Source: Myxococcota bacterium | GTDB taxonomy: Bacteria > Myxococcota > JAJVIH01 | Assembly: GCA_022072125.1 (NCBI GenBank) | Contig: JAJVIH010000019.1 | Coordinates: forward strand, 1 to 64,000 | Reading direction: 5' to 3' | DNA length: 64,000 bases | Shown: in pieces, positions 1 to 8,519 of the stretch | Layout: the number at the start of each line of letters is the position of its first letter | Position numbering within the stretch: position 1 is the stretch's first letter | Position numbers and translations under genes: made by a program | Notes under the pieces: generated by a model | Databases searched by the model: none | What the model was told of the DNA's origin: nothing | The model's input: only the letters and a program-made list of their open reading frames with translations

Positions 1-56
1 CTGGATTCAGGGGAACCGTGGCGGGGGCGGGTGTGGTAAGGCGGATGGAGACGGTC

Positions 57-1736
57 TTAAAACAATCCCACGATTTTGCCGTCCACGAGATCGATCTGGC
101 CGGCGGCGGGCGTCTTGCTCAATCCCGGCATGATCATCATGTCGCCGGCGATGGCGACAGCGAATCCCGCGCCGCGCGAATACCGGATCTCGCGGATTTC
201 CACGTGGTGGCCGGGGTCTCCATCGGCCAGCAGCGCGGGGTTGTCGGTGATGGAATACTGGGTCTTGGCCATGCACACCGGCGCCTGATCCAAGCCGAGG
301 GCGGCCAGTTTTTCAGCCTGCTTTTCCGCTTCGGGAGAAAAACGGGCGCCCGCGCATCCATACACCTTGCGGGCGATGGCGTTGACCTTGTTTTCCAGCG
401 AATCGCCGGGTTGGTAGGGGTGTTGAATCGCCGGCGGGCTTTTTTGGTTTTCCAGCACCGACAGCACCTCGCGCGCGAGGTCCAGGCCGCCGTCGCCGCC
501 CTGTCCATACACGTTGCAGGCGATGGCCGCGGCTCCCGCCTGCCGGGTCAGTTCCTGGAGAGCCCGCACCTCTTCATCGGTGTCGGTGGGGCGGCGGTTG
601 ATGGAAACCAGCGCCGGCAATCCAAACGAGCGGATGGTCTGGATATGGTGGCGGATATTGGCGAATCCGCGTTCCAGCGCCGCCGGATTGGGTTTTTTGC
701 TGTCCTCCGGATCGGTCAGGCCGCCGTGCATCTTGGTGGAAGGGATCGTCACCACCAGCACCACCATGGCAGGCGTGTGCCCGGACATCCGGGCCTTGAT
801 GTCGAGGAATTTTTCGCCGCCGAGATCAAAGGCGAAGCCGGCCTCGGTGACCGCGATTTCGCCGTACTGGCGGGCCAGGCGGGTCGCCCGCACGCTGTTG
901 CATCCGTGGGCGATGTTGGCGAAGGGGCCGGCGTGAACAATGGCGGGACAACCTTCAGTGGTCTGCACGAGGTTGGGCTGAATGGCCTCGCGCAGCAGCA
1001 CGGCCATGGGTCCGTCGGCCTTGAGTTGCGAGGCGTGGATGGGTTCTCCGCTGGTCGAAAAGCCGGCGACGATCCGGCCCAGGCGCTGTTTCAAATCGTG
1101 AACATCGGCAGCCAGGGCCAGGATCGCCATGATCTCGCTGGCGGCGGTGATGATGAAGCCATCCTCGCGGGGAACGCCGCCGTTGACGCCGCCCAGGCCG
1201 ATCACCACCTGGCGCAGAAAGCGGTCGTTCATGTCCATGGCGCGGCGCCAGTTGATGCGGCGGACATCAAACGCGGGCGATTTTTTGAAGTGAATCTGGT
1301 TGTCGATCAGCGCCGCCAGCAGGTTGTGCGCCGAACTGATGGCGTGGATATCGCCGGTGAAATGGAGGTTGATATCCTCCATGGGCAGAATCTGGGAACG
1401 CCCGCCGCCGCAACCGCCGCCCTTGGTTCCAAACACCGGCCCCAGCGAGGGTTCGCGCAGCGCCGCAACCGCCCGTTTGCCGAGTTTGTTGAGCGCCTGG
1501 GTCAGGCCGATGGTGGTGGTGGTCTTGCCCTCCCCCGCCTTGGTCGGCGTCATCGCCGAAACCAGCACCAGCGGACTCAGGGGCTTGCTGGAATCAAACG
1601 CCTCTTCACGGAATTTGGCCTTGAACCGGCCGTACAGTTCCAGGTGATCGGGGTTGATTCCCGCCCGTTCCGCCACCCGGAGGATGGGTTGAAGGTCCAC
1701 TTCCTGCGCGTACTCGAGATTGCTGCTGGCGGCCAT
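57..1736 (-). CDS. fhs: Formate--tetrahydrofolate ligase
   Basis: ATP-dependent ligation of formate to tetrahydrofolate giving 10-formyl-THF, a cytosolic entry point of one-carbon metabolism. The 559-residue length matches the family. A P-loop-like PTKAGEGKTTTT stretch is visible at about residues 64-75, followed by the conserved GLTQAL helix. The start is supported by a near-perfect Shine-Dalgarno (GGAGGTGA on the minus strand, 1741-1748) that lies in the end of the upstream gene, 3 nt away, so it is probably translated as the third gene of the yfgM-bamB-fhs operon. glyA at the other end of the window feeds the same folate pool. The family assignment is secure. Confidence 0.95.
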   Translation of the reverse strand: MAASSNLEYAQEVDLQPILRVAERAGINPDHLELYGRFKAKFREEAFDSSKPLSPLVLVSAMTPTKAGEGKTTTTIGLTQALNKLGKRAVAALREPSLGPVFGTKGGGCGGGRSQILPMEDINLHFTGDIHAISSAHNLLAALIDNQIHFKKSPAFDVRRINWRRAMDMNDRFLRQVVIGLGGVNGGVPREDGFIITAASEIMAILALAADVHDLKQRLGRIVAGFSTSGEPIHASQLKADGPMAVLLREAIQPNLVQTTEGCPAIVHAGPFANIAHGCNSVRATRLARQYGEIAVTEAGFAFDLGGEKFLDIKARMSGHTPAMVVLVVTIPSTKMHGGLTDPEDSKKPNPAALERGFANIRHHIQTIRSFGLPALVSINRRPTDTDEEVRALQELTRQAGAAAIACNVYGQGGDGGLDLAREVLSVLENQKSPPAIQHPYQPGDSLENKVNAIARKVYGCAGARFSPEAEKQAEKLAALGLDQAPVCMAKTQYSITDNPALLADGDPGHHVEIREIRYSRGAGFAVAIAGDMMIMPGLSKTPAAGQIDLVDGKIVGLF

Positions 1737-1739
1737 GGC

Positions 1740-2906
1740 TCACCTCCAGAACTGGAATGAATAGAGCACCCCGCCGTTGGACATCTGCAGCAGGCGATCG
1801 CCGGAGATGGTGGCGGCGGCGGAAAACGGACTGCCCTGGGTCACCACCTGCGCGGGGCGGCGGCGCTCCAGATCAAAAAAGTAGAGGTAGCTGTCATCCA
1901 TGGGGACGACAAGAAAATCCCGGTAGAGCAACAGGGCGCCGGCGTATCCGCCATGCACGGCGTAGGACCAGCCCGGCTCGCCGGTGGCGAGATGGTATTC
2001 GCGAATGACGCCGTCCCGGGTCATGGCGTAGACCCTGTCCTTGTAGACCACGGGCTCCGACGGGCCATCCGCCTGAATCACGCGGATTTCCTTGCCGTCG
2101 CGGGCGTTCACCAGCACCAGTCCACGGTTATAGACCGGAACCAGCACGGCGTCCGGATCCACGGCCGCGGAATCGCGGTGGATGGAGGGATACTCCCCAG
2201 GGCTGGCCAGGTTGAGCATCCATGCGGGAGCGCCATCCTCAGGCGAGAGCCCCACCAGCTTTCCATCGGGAAATCCCACCACGACATGGCCGCCGGCCGC
2301 GATCGGGGAATTGAAGCCATGGATGGCGAATTTGGGCGGCAAATCCCGTTCATAGCCCCATTTCCATTCGCCCGTGGTTTTGTCCACGGCATATACGCGG
2401 GCCTGATCCGTGACGAAAACGATCAGGTTTCCATGGATCAGCGGCGTTCCGCCGGCCGCGCCATCGCCCCGGTATTTCCAGCGCGGCGTGCTGGAGTTGA
2501 CATGGAAGGCGTAGAGGACGCCGTCCCCGGCGCCGAAATAGACAAATGGCCACTCCACCACCGGACGGCTGAAAGGCGCCTCGTGGGTGTCAAAGCGCCA
2601 GATTTCCTCGCCGGTATCGGCATTCAGAGAGCGGAAGACCCCATCGGCGCCGGCGATGAACACGCGGTTGGATTTTGGATCCCGCGCGGCGATGGAGGTG
2701 CGCTCGGGCTTGTATTCCAGAAATTCCTTGTCCGAGATGGTCCGGTTCCACTGGTAACGGACCACTTCCAGTTCGGGCTTGACCCCCACCGGTTTGGCGC
2801 CGGGGAAATGGCGGACCGGCTGCGTGCATCCGCCCGCGGCGGAGGCGAACAGGCCCATGGCGAGCCAGCACAGGATCAGGCCCCCAATGGGACAGGCGGG
2901 TTTCAC
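1740..2906 (-). CDS. BamB-like beta-propeller lipoprotein
   Basis: 388 residues. An N-terminal hydrophobic signal ends in a lipobox-like AAGGC, followed by repeated PQQ-type propeller blades with motifs such as DTGEEIW, VYAVDKTTGEWKW and YSLYFFDLE-like strands. Such proteins resemble BamB (YfgL), the scaffold lipoprotein of the outer-membrane beta-barrel assembly machine. The gene starts with GTG six bases after the stop of a YfgM-like gene. The E. coli locus has the same yfgM-bamB order, which supports the assignment. A generic PQQ-repeat lipoprotein cannot be excluded. The GTG start keeps the whole signal peptide; the next ATG would truncate it. Confidence 0.7.
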   Translation of the reverse strand: MKPACPIGGLILCWLAMGLFASAAGGCTQPVRHFPGAKPVGVKPELEVVRYQWNRTISDKEFLEYKPERTSIAARDPKSNRVFIAGADGVFRSLNADTGEEIWRFDTHEAPFSRPVVEWPFVYFGAGDGVLYAFHVNSSTPRWKYRGDGAAGGTPLIHGNLIVFVTDQARVYAVDKTTGEWKWGYERDLPPKFAIHGFNSPIAAGGHVVVGFPDGKLVGLSPEDGAPAWMLNLASPGEYPSIHRDSAAVDPDAVLVPVYNRGLVLVNARDGKEIRVIQADGPSEPVVYKDRVYAMTRDGVIREYHLATGEPGWSYAVHGGYAGALLLYRDFLVVPMDDSYLYFFDLERRRPAQVVTQGSPFSAAATISGDRLLQMSNGGVLYSFQFWR

Positions 2907-2912
2907 GGCGGA

Positions 2913-3764
2913 TTATTTTGGAGCGGCGGCGTCAGTTCCCGTCGCCGCTTTCAGGGAAGCGAAGTTTTCCGGCAGATCGGTGGTTCCGCCGGTTTCGATA
3001 TAAAGGATGCGCTCCTTGATATTGCCAGCCAGCGCCGAATCGGGATTGGCGTCTATGGCCTGGCGGAAGAGTTTGATGGCCTCGTCCTTCTTGCCTTGCA
3101 TCAACGCCATGCGGCCCTGATGGTAGAGGGCGACATCCTTGTAGAACTTGCCGGTTCCCACCGCCTGGCCCAGTTTCGTGAAAGTTTCCGCGGCCTTGTC
3201 CCAGTTCTTCTGGGCTTCGTGGGCGAAACCGATGGTCTCCAGCGCGAACAGGCGGTTTTTGTCCCCTTCGGCGGCGGCGGAGACAAAATTTTCCAGCGCC
3301 GGAATCGCCTTGTCGAATTCGCCGAGTTCGTAATGGCTGTTGCCGATGTAATAATCCGCCAGCGCCGCCATTTTCAGGGAGCCATACTGCCCTTTCACCT
3401 TGGCGAATTTTTCGATGGCCGCCTTCAGGCGCTCCGTCTGGCTGGCGTAAAATTCGCCCTTGGGACGCTTGTCCTTGGGCGTTGGATTGTTGGGATCGTC
3501 CACCGGAGCGGTGTAGGTCTCCAGGGCCTCAAAAAACAGGATCGAAGCCTCCTTGTCCCGCGCCTGCGCATACTGTTCATACGCCGCCCAGGCGATTCCG
3601 CCCGCGATCACCACGCCGATCACCGTGAAGATCCCCGCCCGGTTGCGGGCAATCCAGTCGAATGTGCGGCTGGAAATGTCCAGGAAAACATCCTCCCCCA
3701 TCGGAACAGGGTTGTTTTCCGGCTGTTTGCTGGTCTGATTGGCGATATTTTCGGCTCCGGCCAC
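2913..3764 (-). CDS. YfgM-like membrane-anchored TPR protein
   Basis: 283 residues: a short cytoplasmic N-terminus, one transmembrane helix at about residues 44-62 (AGIFTVIGVVIAGGIAWAAY), then tetratricopeptide-like helices up to the C-terminus (for example YYIGNSHYELGEFDKA and ALYHQGRMALMQGKKDEA). This is the architecture of YfgM, an ancillary SecYEG/periplasmic chaperone-network factor. It is the first gene of the operon with the BamB-like gene and fhs, behind a good sigma70-type promoter at 3803-3831. A GGAG-type ribosome site precedes the ATG. Function is inferred from architecture and neighbourhood. Confidence 0.7.
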   Translation of the reverse strand: MAGAENIANQTSKQPENNPVPMGEDVFLDISSRTFDWIARNRAGIFTVIGVVIAGGIAWAAYEQYAQARDKEASILFFEALETYTAPVDDPNNPTPKDKRPKGEFYASQTERLKAAIEKFAKVKGQYGSLKMAALADYYIGNSHYELGEFDKAIPALENFVSAAAEGDKNRLFALETIGFAHEAQKNWDKAAETFTKLGQAVGTGKFYKDVALYHQGRMALMQGKKDEAIKLFRQAIDANPDSALAGNIKERILYIETGGTTDLPENFASLKAATGTDAAAPK

Positions 3765-3781
3765 CGGAGATTCTCCTGGAT

Positions 3782-3810
3782 TTGGACTAAATAAGGCTGG
3801 CGCTTATAAC
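3782..3810 (+). promoter_or_regulatory. Sigma70-type promoter of the peroxiredoxin gene
   Basis: Plus strand: -35 TTGGAC (3782-3787), 17-bp spacer, -10 TATAAC (3805-3810). The transcript would start near 3817, giving a leader of about 30 nt that contains the AAGGAG ribosome site. It shares four -10 bases with the opposing promoter. Confidence 0.65.
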
Positions 3811-3831
3811 CAGCGCGTTGCAGAAAGTCAA
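3803..3831 (-). promoter_or_regulatory. Sigma70-type promoter of the yfgM-like operon
   Basis: On the minus strand: -35 TTGACT (3826-3831), 17-bp spacer, -10 TATAAG (3803-3808). It points at the YfgM-like gene 39 bp downstream. Its -10 overlaps the -10 of the opposing peroxiredoxin promoter. Confidence 0.7.
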
Positions 3832-3845
3832 CGAAGGAGCGACCA

Positions 3846-4328
3846 ATGCTGAGCAAGGAATTGCACGAATCCGGCGCCGTCCGGGTGGGCGCGCCCGCCC
3901 CTGGATTCCTTCTGACCGCACAGAACGGAAAGCCGGTGTCCCTGGCGGATTTCCGGGGCAAATGGGTGGTTCTCTATTTTTATCCCCGCGATGAAACCCC
4001 CGGCTGCGTGGCCGAATCCTGCGCCTTCCGGGACGCTTACGAGGATTTTACCGCCGCCGGCGCCGAGGTCATCGGCGTCAGCGATGATTCCGTGGATAGC
4101 CACCAGAAATTCGCCGCCAACCGCCGGTTGCCCTTCCTGTTGCTGAGCGATCCGGGCGGCGGCGTCCGGCATATCTACGGGGTGAAGCGGCTGTTCGGAG
4201 TGAGCAAACAACGCATGACCTTCGTGATTGATCCGGATGGGGTGGTCCGCTACATCTTTTCATCGCAGGTGGAACCCAAGGGCCATGTCACCCGGACGCT
4301 GGAATTCATCCGCAGCCAGCGGAAATGA
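3846..4328 (+). CDS. bcp: Bcp/PrxQ-type thioredoxin-dependent peroxiredoxin
   Basis: 160 residues, the usual length for atypical 2-Cys peroxiredoxins of the Bcp/PrxQ class, which reduce hydrogen peroxide and organic hydroperoxides using thioredoxin. The YFYPRDETPGC motif carries the peroxidatic Cys54, and Cys59 (ESCAFRD) is the resolving Cys five residues on, as in the class. The conserved catalytic Thr/Pro context is intact. A strong AAGGAG ribosome site lies a few bases before the ATG. It is transcribed divergently from the yfgM-like operon from an overlapping promoter. No OxyR-type regulator gene is adjacent. Confidence 0.93.
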   Translation: MLSKELHESGAVRVGAPAPGFLLTAQNGKPVSLADFRGKWVVLYFYPRDETPGCVAESCAFRDAYEDFTAAGAEVIGVSDDSVDSHQKFAANRRLPFLLLSDPGGGVRHIYGVKRLFGVSKQRMTFVIDPDGVVRYIFSSQVEPKGHVTRTLEFIRSQRK

Positions 4329-4540
4329 GAGAATCCCCCATGGCCCGGCCGGAATGGGAAATGCGGTTCCCGGGAACGGCCCGGTAACCTGAACAATGTT
4401 TCATGTGAAACATTTTCCTGGCGGCTTGGGGGATTCGCCGGGTTTCCGCATCATCATCCCGGACTGGCGGCGGGCGCGGCTTTCCCGATCCACCCTGGCA
4501 TGGAGGGTGGTCCGCCGCGCGATGAATTGGACGGAAAGGC

Positions 4541-6148
4541 TTACGCCGCCAGGACCTGGTCTTCCGGCGGCGGGGATTCGGGCGCCAGCGCGTCCGGATC
4601 AATGACGCGGGACGCGCTCGGCCATGGCACGCCCAGACGATCCGCTCCGGTGCGGGTGACGGCGAACCGGGTCAGGTTCTGGACATAATACTCGATATAA
4701 GCGCGGTGGTTGGGATTCTTCTCCATCAACCCCACCACGATGTCGGAGACAAACGCCGCCTGCTGCAACACGGGCATGGGCAACGACATCAACCGCTTCG
4801 GGCTGAGTTCATTGCGCACCTTGTCCGGCGCGACCGGAATCAGGCGAAAGATCAGGTTGTGGGCGATGAAGGTCTTGTGGGCCTCCTCGTCATAGGTTTT
4901 CCCGCCATCCTGAATGCTGAACGAGCCCTCGCCTTCATAGATTTTCTCAATCTGGTCCGGCGCCAGATCGCCGCGCTGGATGGCCTGCTGGGTCATCTCG
5001 TTGCCGGGAAAATAGGTCAGCCAGTGGGCGTTGACGCGGTAGGGCCGGTGCCGCTTGTACAGGGCCAGGGCCTTGTCCTGCGCGCCAATGGGCTCGCCGG
5101 GCAAGCCGAAGATATGGTCGCATTTGATTTTCAGGCCCGCGCGGTTCATGGCTTCCAGGGCCCGTTCGACGTGGTCCTGCTTTTCATAACGCTTGAGGGT
5201 TTCGTTGCGGAAATCCTCATCCGCCGACTGGATGCCCAGTTGGACCCACGTGCAGCCGGCTTCATACAACCAGCGGGCCATCTCATCATCCATGTAACGG
5301 GGATGGGTCTGAATCTGGAACGGAATGCGAATCTCGTCCCGGTACATGTCGAGGAAGGCCTTCACCCACGCCTTGTTGGTGGTGAACACGTCGTCGTGAA
5401 ATTCCAGGTACTGAATCTGGTAACGCTTCTTGACCCACCGCAACTCGGCCATCATGTGGCCGGGCGAGCGCATGCGCACGTATTTGCCGCCCTTCTTCTC
5501 GGGCAGCTTGGCGACAAAACTGTTGAAACAGAAGGTGCAGCGGTACGGACAACCGCGGGCCGCCATGGCGTGGTAGGGCGCGCCAATGTCCACGTGGCGT
5601 TCCCACATGATCTTTTCGCCGAAGGGAATGTCATCGAGATTTTCAATGAAGCCTTCCTGAACGCCGCGGATGACGACGCCATCCGGCGTCTTGAAGCGGG
5701 TGTTGGGAATCGGCTTGCTGCTTCCCCCCGCGGCGATGGCCTTCAGGATCAACGGAAACGCGATCTCGCCCTCGCCCGCCACCACATAGTCAATCTCCGG
5801 ACGCTGGATGGCGCGATCAGGCAGGGCGGTGACATGAATCCCGCCGAAAACCACCTTGACCCCGGGAAACATTTCCTTCGCGAGGCGGGCGATTTTGACC
5901 GCCCATTTGTAATTGCAGGTCAGCGGCGAGGCGGCGATGACATCGGGACGCTGGCGCTCAATCTGCGCCATGACCTCGGGCGTGTCGTCGAAGACCCTGG
6001 CCACGCTGGTCCAGGCCAGCCTCTTGTTGTCATCAAACAGCGAACTGCTGAAAGCCAGATCGATCTGGTGGCCTTCCTTGCGGGCGATGGCGGCCATCAG
6101 CCCCAAACCCATTTGTTCTTCCGCGATTCCCAGAAAGGTGATGCGCAT
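4541..6148 (-). CDS. B12-binding-domain radical SAM protein
   Basis: 535 residues. Residues 1 to about 140 resemble a cobalamin-binding (Rossmann) domain, with GGIHVTALPD near 102-111 as in BchE/PhpK-type enzymes. The radical SAM core carries CxxxCxxC as Cys200, Cys204 and Cys207 (RGCPYRCTFC). Later motifs (LEFHDDVF, WVQLGIQSADE, IFGLPGE) fit the SPASM-free HemN/BchE-like branch. Such enzymes catalyse methylations or ring rearrangements on unactivated carbon. The substrate is not predictable here: no biosynthetic partner is adjacent, and the gene appears monocistronic behind its own promoter at 6209-6237. Confidence 0.85.
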   Translation of the reverse strand: MRITFLGIAEEQMGLGLMAAIARKEGHQIDLAFSSSLFDDNKRLAWTSVARVFDDTPEVMAQIERQRPDVIAASPLTCNYKWAVKIARLAKEMFPGVKVVFGGIHVTALPDRAIQRPEIDYVVAGEGEIAFPLILKAIAAGGSSKPIPNTRFKTPDGVVIRGVQEGFIENLDDIPFGEKIMWERHVDIGAPYHAMAARGCPYRCTFCFNSFVAKLPEKKGGKYVRMRSPGHMMAELRWVKKRYQIQYLEFHDDVFTTNKAWVKAFLDMYRDEIRIPFQIQTHPRYMDDEMARWLYEAGCTWVQLGIQSADEDFRNETLKRYEKQDHVERALEAMNRAGLKIKCDHIFGLPGEPIGAQDKALALYKRHRPYRVNAHWLTYFPGNEMTQQAIQRGDLAPDQIEKIYEGEGSFSIQDGGKTYDEEAHKTFIAHNLIFRLIPVAPDKVRNELSPKRLMSLPMPVLQQAAFVSDIVVGLMEKNPNHRAYIEYYVQNLTRFAVTRTGADRLGVPWPSASRVIDPDALAPESPPPEDQVLAA

Positions 6149-6208
6149 TCCCGGTATCCCCGCGCAAATCCGCGCCCAGGTTCAGTCTCCCTGTCCCGTG
6201 AGTTTGAT

Positions 6209-6237
6209 AGTATGGCCGCCGCCCCCGGAAGCGTCAA
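6209..6237 (-). promoter_or_regulatory. Promoter of the radical SAM gene
   Basis: Minus strand: -35 TTGACG (6232-6237), 17-bp spacer, -10 CATACT (6209-6214), about 60 bp upstream of the start codon. Confidence 0.55.
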
Positions 6238-6409
6238 ACGCAACCCCGCCCCAGCCCCACCAGCCTTCCGTATGGGGAAGGGTTTATCACCTTAATCCCG
6301 CTTGCGCCGCCAGGGGTTGAGAAACCTCATATCCAGATACGATGCATGACTAAATCCGGTTCCCGCCGGGGGATTGGCGAGCCGTCATGCCCCATCTCCG
6401 GGAGGCGGC

Positions 6410-6823
6410 CTATCCTTCTCCGGCCGGACCGCCCATTTCCCTGACATGTTTGCGGTCATAGACTTGCCGCGCCTGCTCCACGTCCTGCAAATGGTTCTCG
6501 ACCCAGGTCCAGACGCCGCATACCGCTTCGCCGAGGGCCTCGCCCAGTTTGGTGAGCCGGTATTCCACCCGCGGCGGAACAACTGGATGCACGGTCCGGA
6601 TCACCAGGCCGTCGCGCTCCAGTTCCCGTAGCGTTTTCGTGAGCATCTTCTGGCTGACGCCGCCGATGCGATCCCGGAGCCGGGTGAAGCGCATCTCTCC
6701 GCCGCTCCCCAACTCCTCGATGACCAGCAGCGTCCACTTGTCGCCAACGCGATCCAGCATCTCGCGGACCAGCGCCTCCTTCCGCGCAACGGCCTCAGGT
6801 GATTTGGTCTGCCGCGCCCCCAT
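6410..6823 (-). CDS. HxlR-family winged-helix regulator
   Basis: 137 residues from an ATG with a GAGG ribosome site five bases upstream. An upstream in-frame start exists, but it would lack this site and would overlap the divergent gene. The VGDKWTLLVIEEL helix, the SQKMLTKTLRELERDG recognition region and the wing RVEYRLTKLGEAL are diagnostic of HxlR/MarR-like one-domain activators and repressors. The only Cys I see (EAVCGVW) is C-terminal, unlike the N-terminal redox Cys of some HxlR sensors, so thiol sensing by that route is unlikely. It diverges from the aldo/keto reductase by 74 bp and probably regulates it, as is common for this family. Confidence 0.88.
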   Translation of the reverse strand: MGARQTKSPEAVARKEALVREMLDRVGDKWTLLVIEELGSGGEMRFTRLRDRIGGVSQKMLTKTLRELERDGLVIRTVHPVVPPRVEYRLTKLGEALGEAVCGVWTWVENHLQDVEQARQVYDRKHVREMGGPAGEG

Positions 6824-6840
6824 GGTTACCTCAAGGATAG

Positions 6841-6891
6841 TATGGAACAAAAAGGTTTCTTCTTGCCAATGGATACCGTCACGTCCATATT
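6841..6891. promoter_or_regulatory. HxlR-AKR divergent control region
   Basis: The 74-bp gap holds a plus-strand promoter candidate, TTGCCA (6863-6868), 17 bp, CATATT (6886-6891). It also holds an inverted repeat, TATGGA (6841-6846) and TCCATA (6884-6889), flanking that promoter. The repeat is a candidate operator for the HxlR protein. Confidence 0.4.
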
Positions 6892-6897
6892 GGGCAT

Positions 6898-7899
6898 ATG
6901 ACAACACAAACTCAAATCGAATCCCGCCAACTCGGCTCCAACGGACCCGCCGTCTTTCCACTCGCCCTCGGCTGCATGGGCATGTCCAGCGGCTTTTATG
7001 GTCCGGCGGACGAAAATGAAAGCATCGCCACCATCCACGCGGCCCTCGACATGGGCGTCAACCTGCTGGACACCGGCGATTTCTACGCCATGGGCCACAA
7101 CGAAATGCTCATCGGGCGCGCCCTCAAGGACCGGCGCGGCAAGGCGCTCCTCTCGGTGAAATTCGGCATGCTCCGCTCCCCGGATGGCGGCTGGCTCATG
7201 CCCGATTCGCGTCCGGCGGCGGTGAAGAATTTTCTCGCCTATAGCCTGACGCGGCTGGGGGTGGATTACGTGGACATCTACCGGCCAGCCCGGCTCGATC
7301 CCGCCGTTCCCATCGAGGATACCATGGGCGCCATCGCCGGACTCGTCCAGGCGGGATACGTGCGCTACGCCGGACTCTCGGAAGTGGGCGTGGACACCGT
7401 TCGCCGGGCCCATGCGGTTCACCCGGTCGCCGACCTGCAAATCGAATATTCGCTCATCAGCCGGGGACCGGAAGCCAGGATATTCCCGGCGCTCGCCGGG
7501 CTGGGAATCGGCGTCACCGCCTATGGCGTGCTCTCGCGCGGCCTCCTCTCCGGCTCCAGGCCGGCGGGCAAGGGGGATTTCCGATCCTACCTGCCCCGCT
7601 TCACCGGCGAAAACGGCGAGCACAACCAGAAACTCGTCCACGCCCTGCGGGAACTGGCGGCGGACAAACACGCCACCGCTTCCCAACTGGCGATCGCCTG
7701 GGCGCTGGCCAAAAACAGCATGCTTGTCCCCCTCATCGGGGCGCGGACGAGAAAGCAGCTTGAGGAATCGCTCGGCGCCCTCGATATCCGGCTTTCTCCC
7801 GGAGACATCGCGCGGATCGAGGAAGTCATCCCGCCGTCCGCCGCCGCGGGAACCCGTTACGACGAACACCAGATGAAAATACTCGACAGCGAGAGATAG
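6898..7899 (+). CDS. Aldo/keto reductase
   Basis: 333-residue TIM-barrel NADPH oxidoreductase of the AKR superfamily (YajO/AKR13-like length). Asp and Tyr of the catalytic tetrad lie in LLDTGDFYAMGHNE and Lys in SVKFGM. The position normally holding the catalytic His (QHRVDP in relatives) reads RPARLDP, so the His is Ala. I recall a subgroup with this change, so it may be a lineage trait. The nucleotide-binding end GARTRKQLEESL is intact. The plus-strand promoter would initiate at or next to the ATG, so the mRNA may be nearly leaderless. It is probably controlled by the divergent HxlR protein. Confidence 0.88.
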   Translation: MTTQTQIESRQLGSNGPAVFPLALGCMGMSSGFYGPADENESIATIHAALDMGVNLLDTGDFYAMGHNEMLIGRALKDRRGKALLSVKFGMLRSPDGGWLMPDSRPAAVKNFLAYSLTRLGVDYVDIYRPARLDPAVPIEDTMGAIAGLVQAGYVRYAGLSEVGVDTVRRAHAVHPVADLQIEYSLISRGPEARIFPALAGLGIGVTAYGVLSRGLLSGSRPAGKGDFRSYLPRFTGENGEHNQKLVHALRELAADKHATASQLAIAWALAKNSMLVPLIGARTRKQLEESLGALDIRLSPGDIARIEEVIPPSAAAGTRYDEHQMKILDSER

Positions 7900-8044
7900 G
7901 ACGGCGCCACGCCCGCCCGCGGATGCGATCCGGCTCCATGAAGCGCCGCCGCCGGCCGCCGCGGGCATGGGAAAGCAAGAGACTTCCGGGCTGGCGGAAG
8001 GGGGATTGCGGCCCATCCCCCCCTGCCTGCCTGATGGAGGCATG

Positions 8045-8076
8045 AAAAAAAACCGGCCCACAACAAGGCGGGCCGG
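8045..8076 (-). terminator. Rho-independent terminator of rplM-rpsI
   Basis: On the minus strand a perfect 7-bp GC stem (arms 8070-8076 and 8053-8059) with a 10-nt loop is followed by eight T residues (complement of 8045-8052), 40 bp after the rpsI stop. Confidence 0.9.
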
Positions 8077-8115
8077 TCCGGGGATATCTGGCGCGGCGAA
8101 AACGCCGGCAAGCGT

Positions 8116-8514
8116 CTACCGCTTGCTGTACTGGAAGCGCTTGCGGGCCTTCTTGTGGCCGTATTTCTTGCGCTCCTTCTTGCGTGCGTCGCGGGTCAAG
8201 AATCCGCTGCCCTTCAGGCGCGGACGGTGATCCGGGTCCACCGCCAGCAACGCGCGGGCGATGCCATGGCGGATCGCGCCCGCCTGGCCCGACAATCCGC
8301 CGCCGGCCACGGTGCACCACACGTCGAATTTGCCGTTGGTTTCGGTGACCTCAAAGGGCTGGTCCATGACCATGCGCAGCACCGGGCGCCCGAAATAATC
8401 AATGAATTCGCGTCCGTTGACGACCTTCTTGCCGCTTCCCGGGGTCAGGAACACGCGGGCGATGGCGGTCTTGCGTTTGCCTGTGGCGTAGTAACGTTCA
8501 GTGATTCGTGGCAT
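8116..8514 (-). CDS. rpsI: 30S ribosomal protein S9
   Basis: 132 residues, the normal bacterial length. It has the N-terminal [14 protein letters not shown] motif, the [19 protein letters not shown] core and the basic C-terminal tail ending [11 protein letters not shown], whose last Arg contacts P-site tRNA. It follows rplM by 5 bp, the conserved bacterial order, and is closed by a strong terminator. Nothing unusual is seen. Confidence 0.98.
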   Translation of the reverse strand: MPRITERYYATGKRKTAIARVFLTPGSGKKVVNGREFIDYFGRPVLRMVMDQPFEVTETNGKFDVWCTVAGGGLSGQAGAIRHGIARALLAVDPDHRPRLKGSGFLTRDARKKERKKYGHKKARKRFQYSKR

Positions 8515-8519
8515 GGCGA

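Noticed and set aside
18-1760. Long plus-strand open frame opposite fhs
   Set aside because: Antisense reading of a confident enzyme gene; no recognisable domains.
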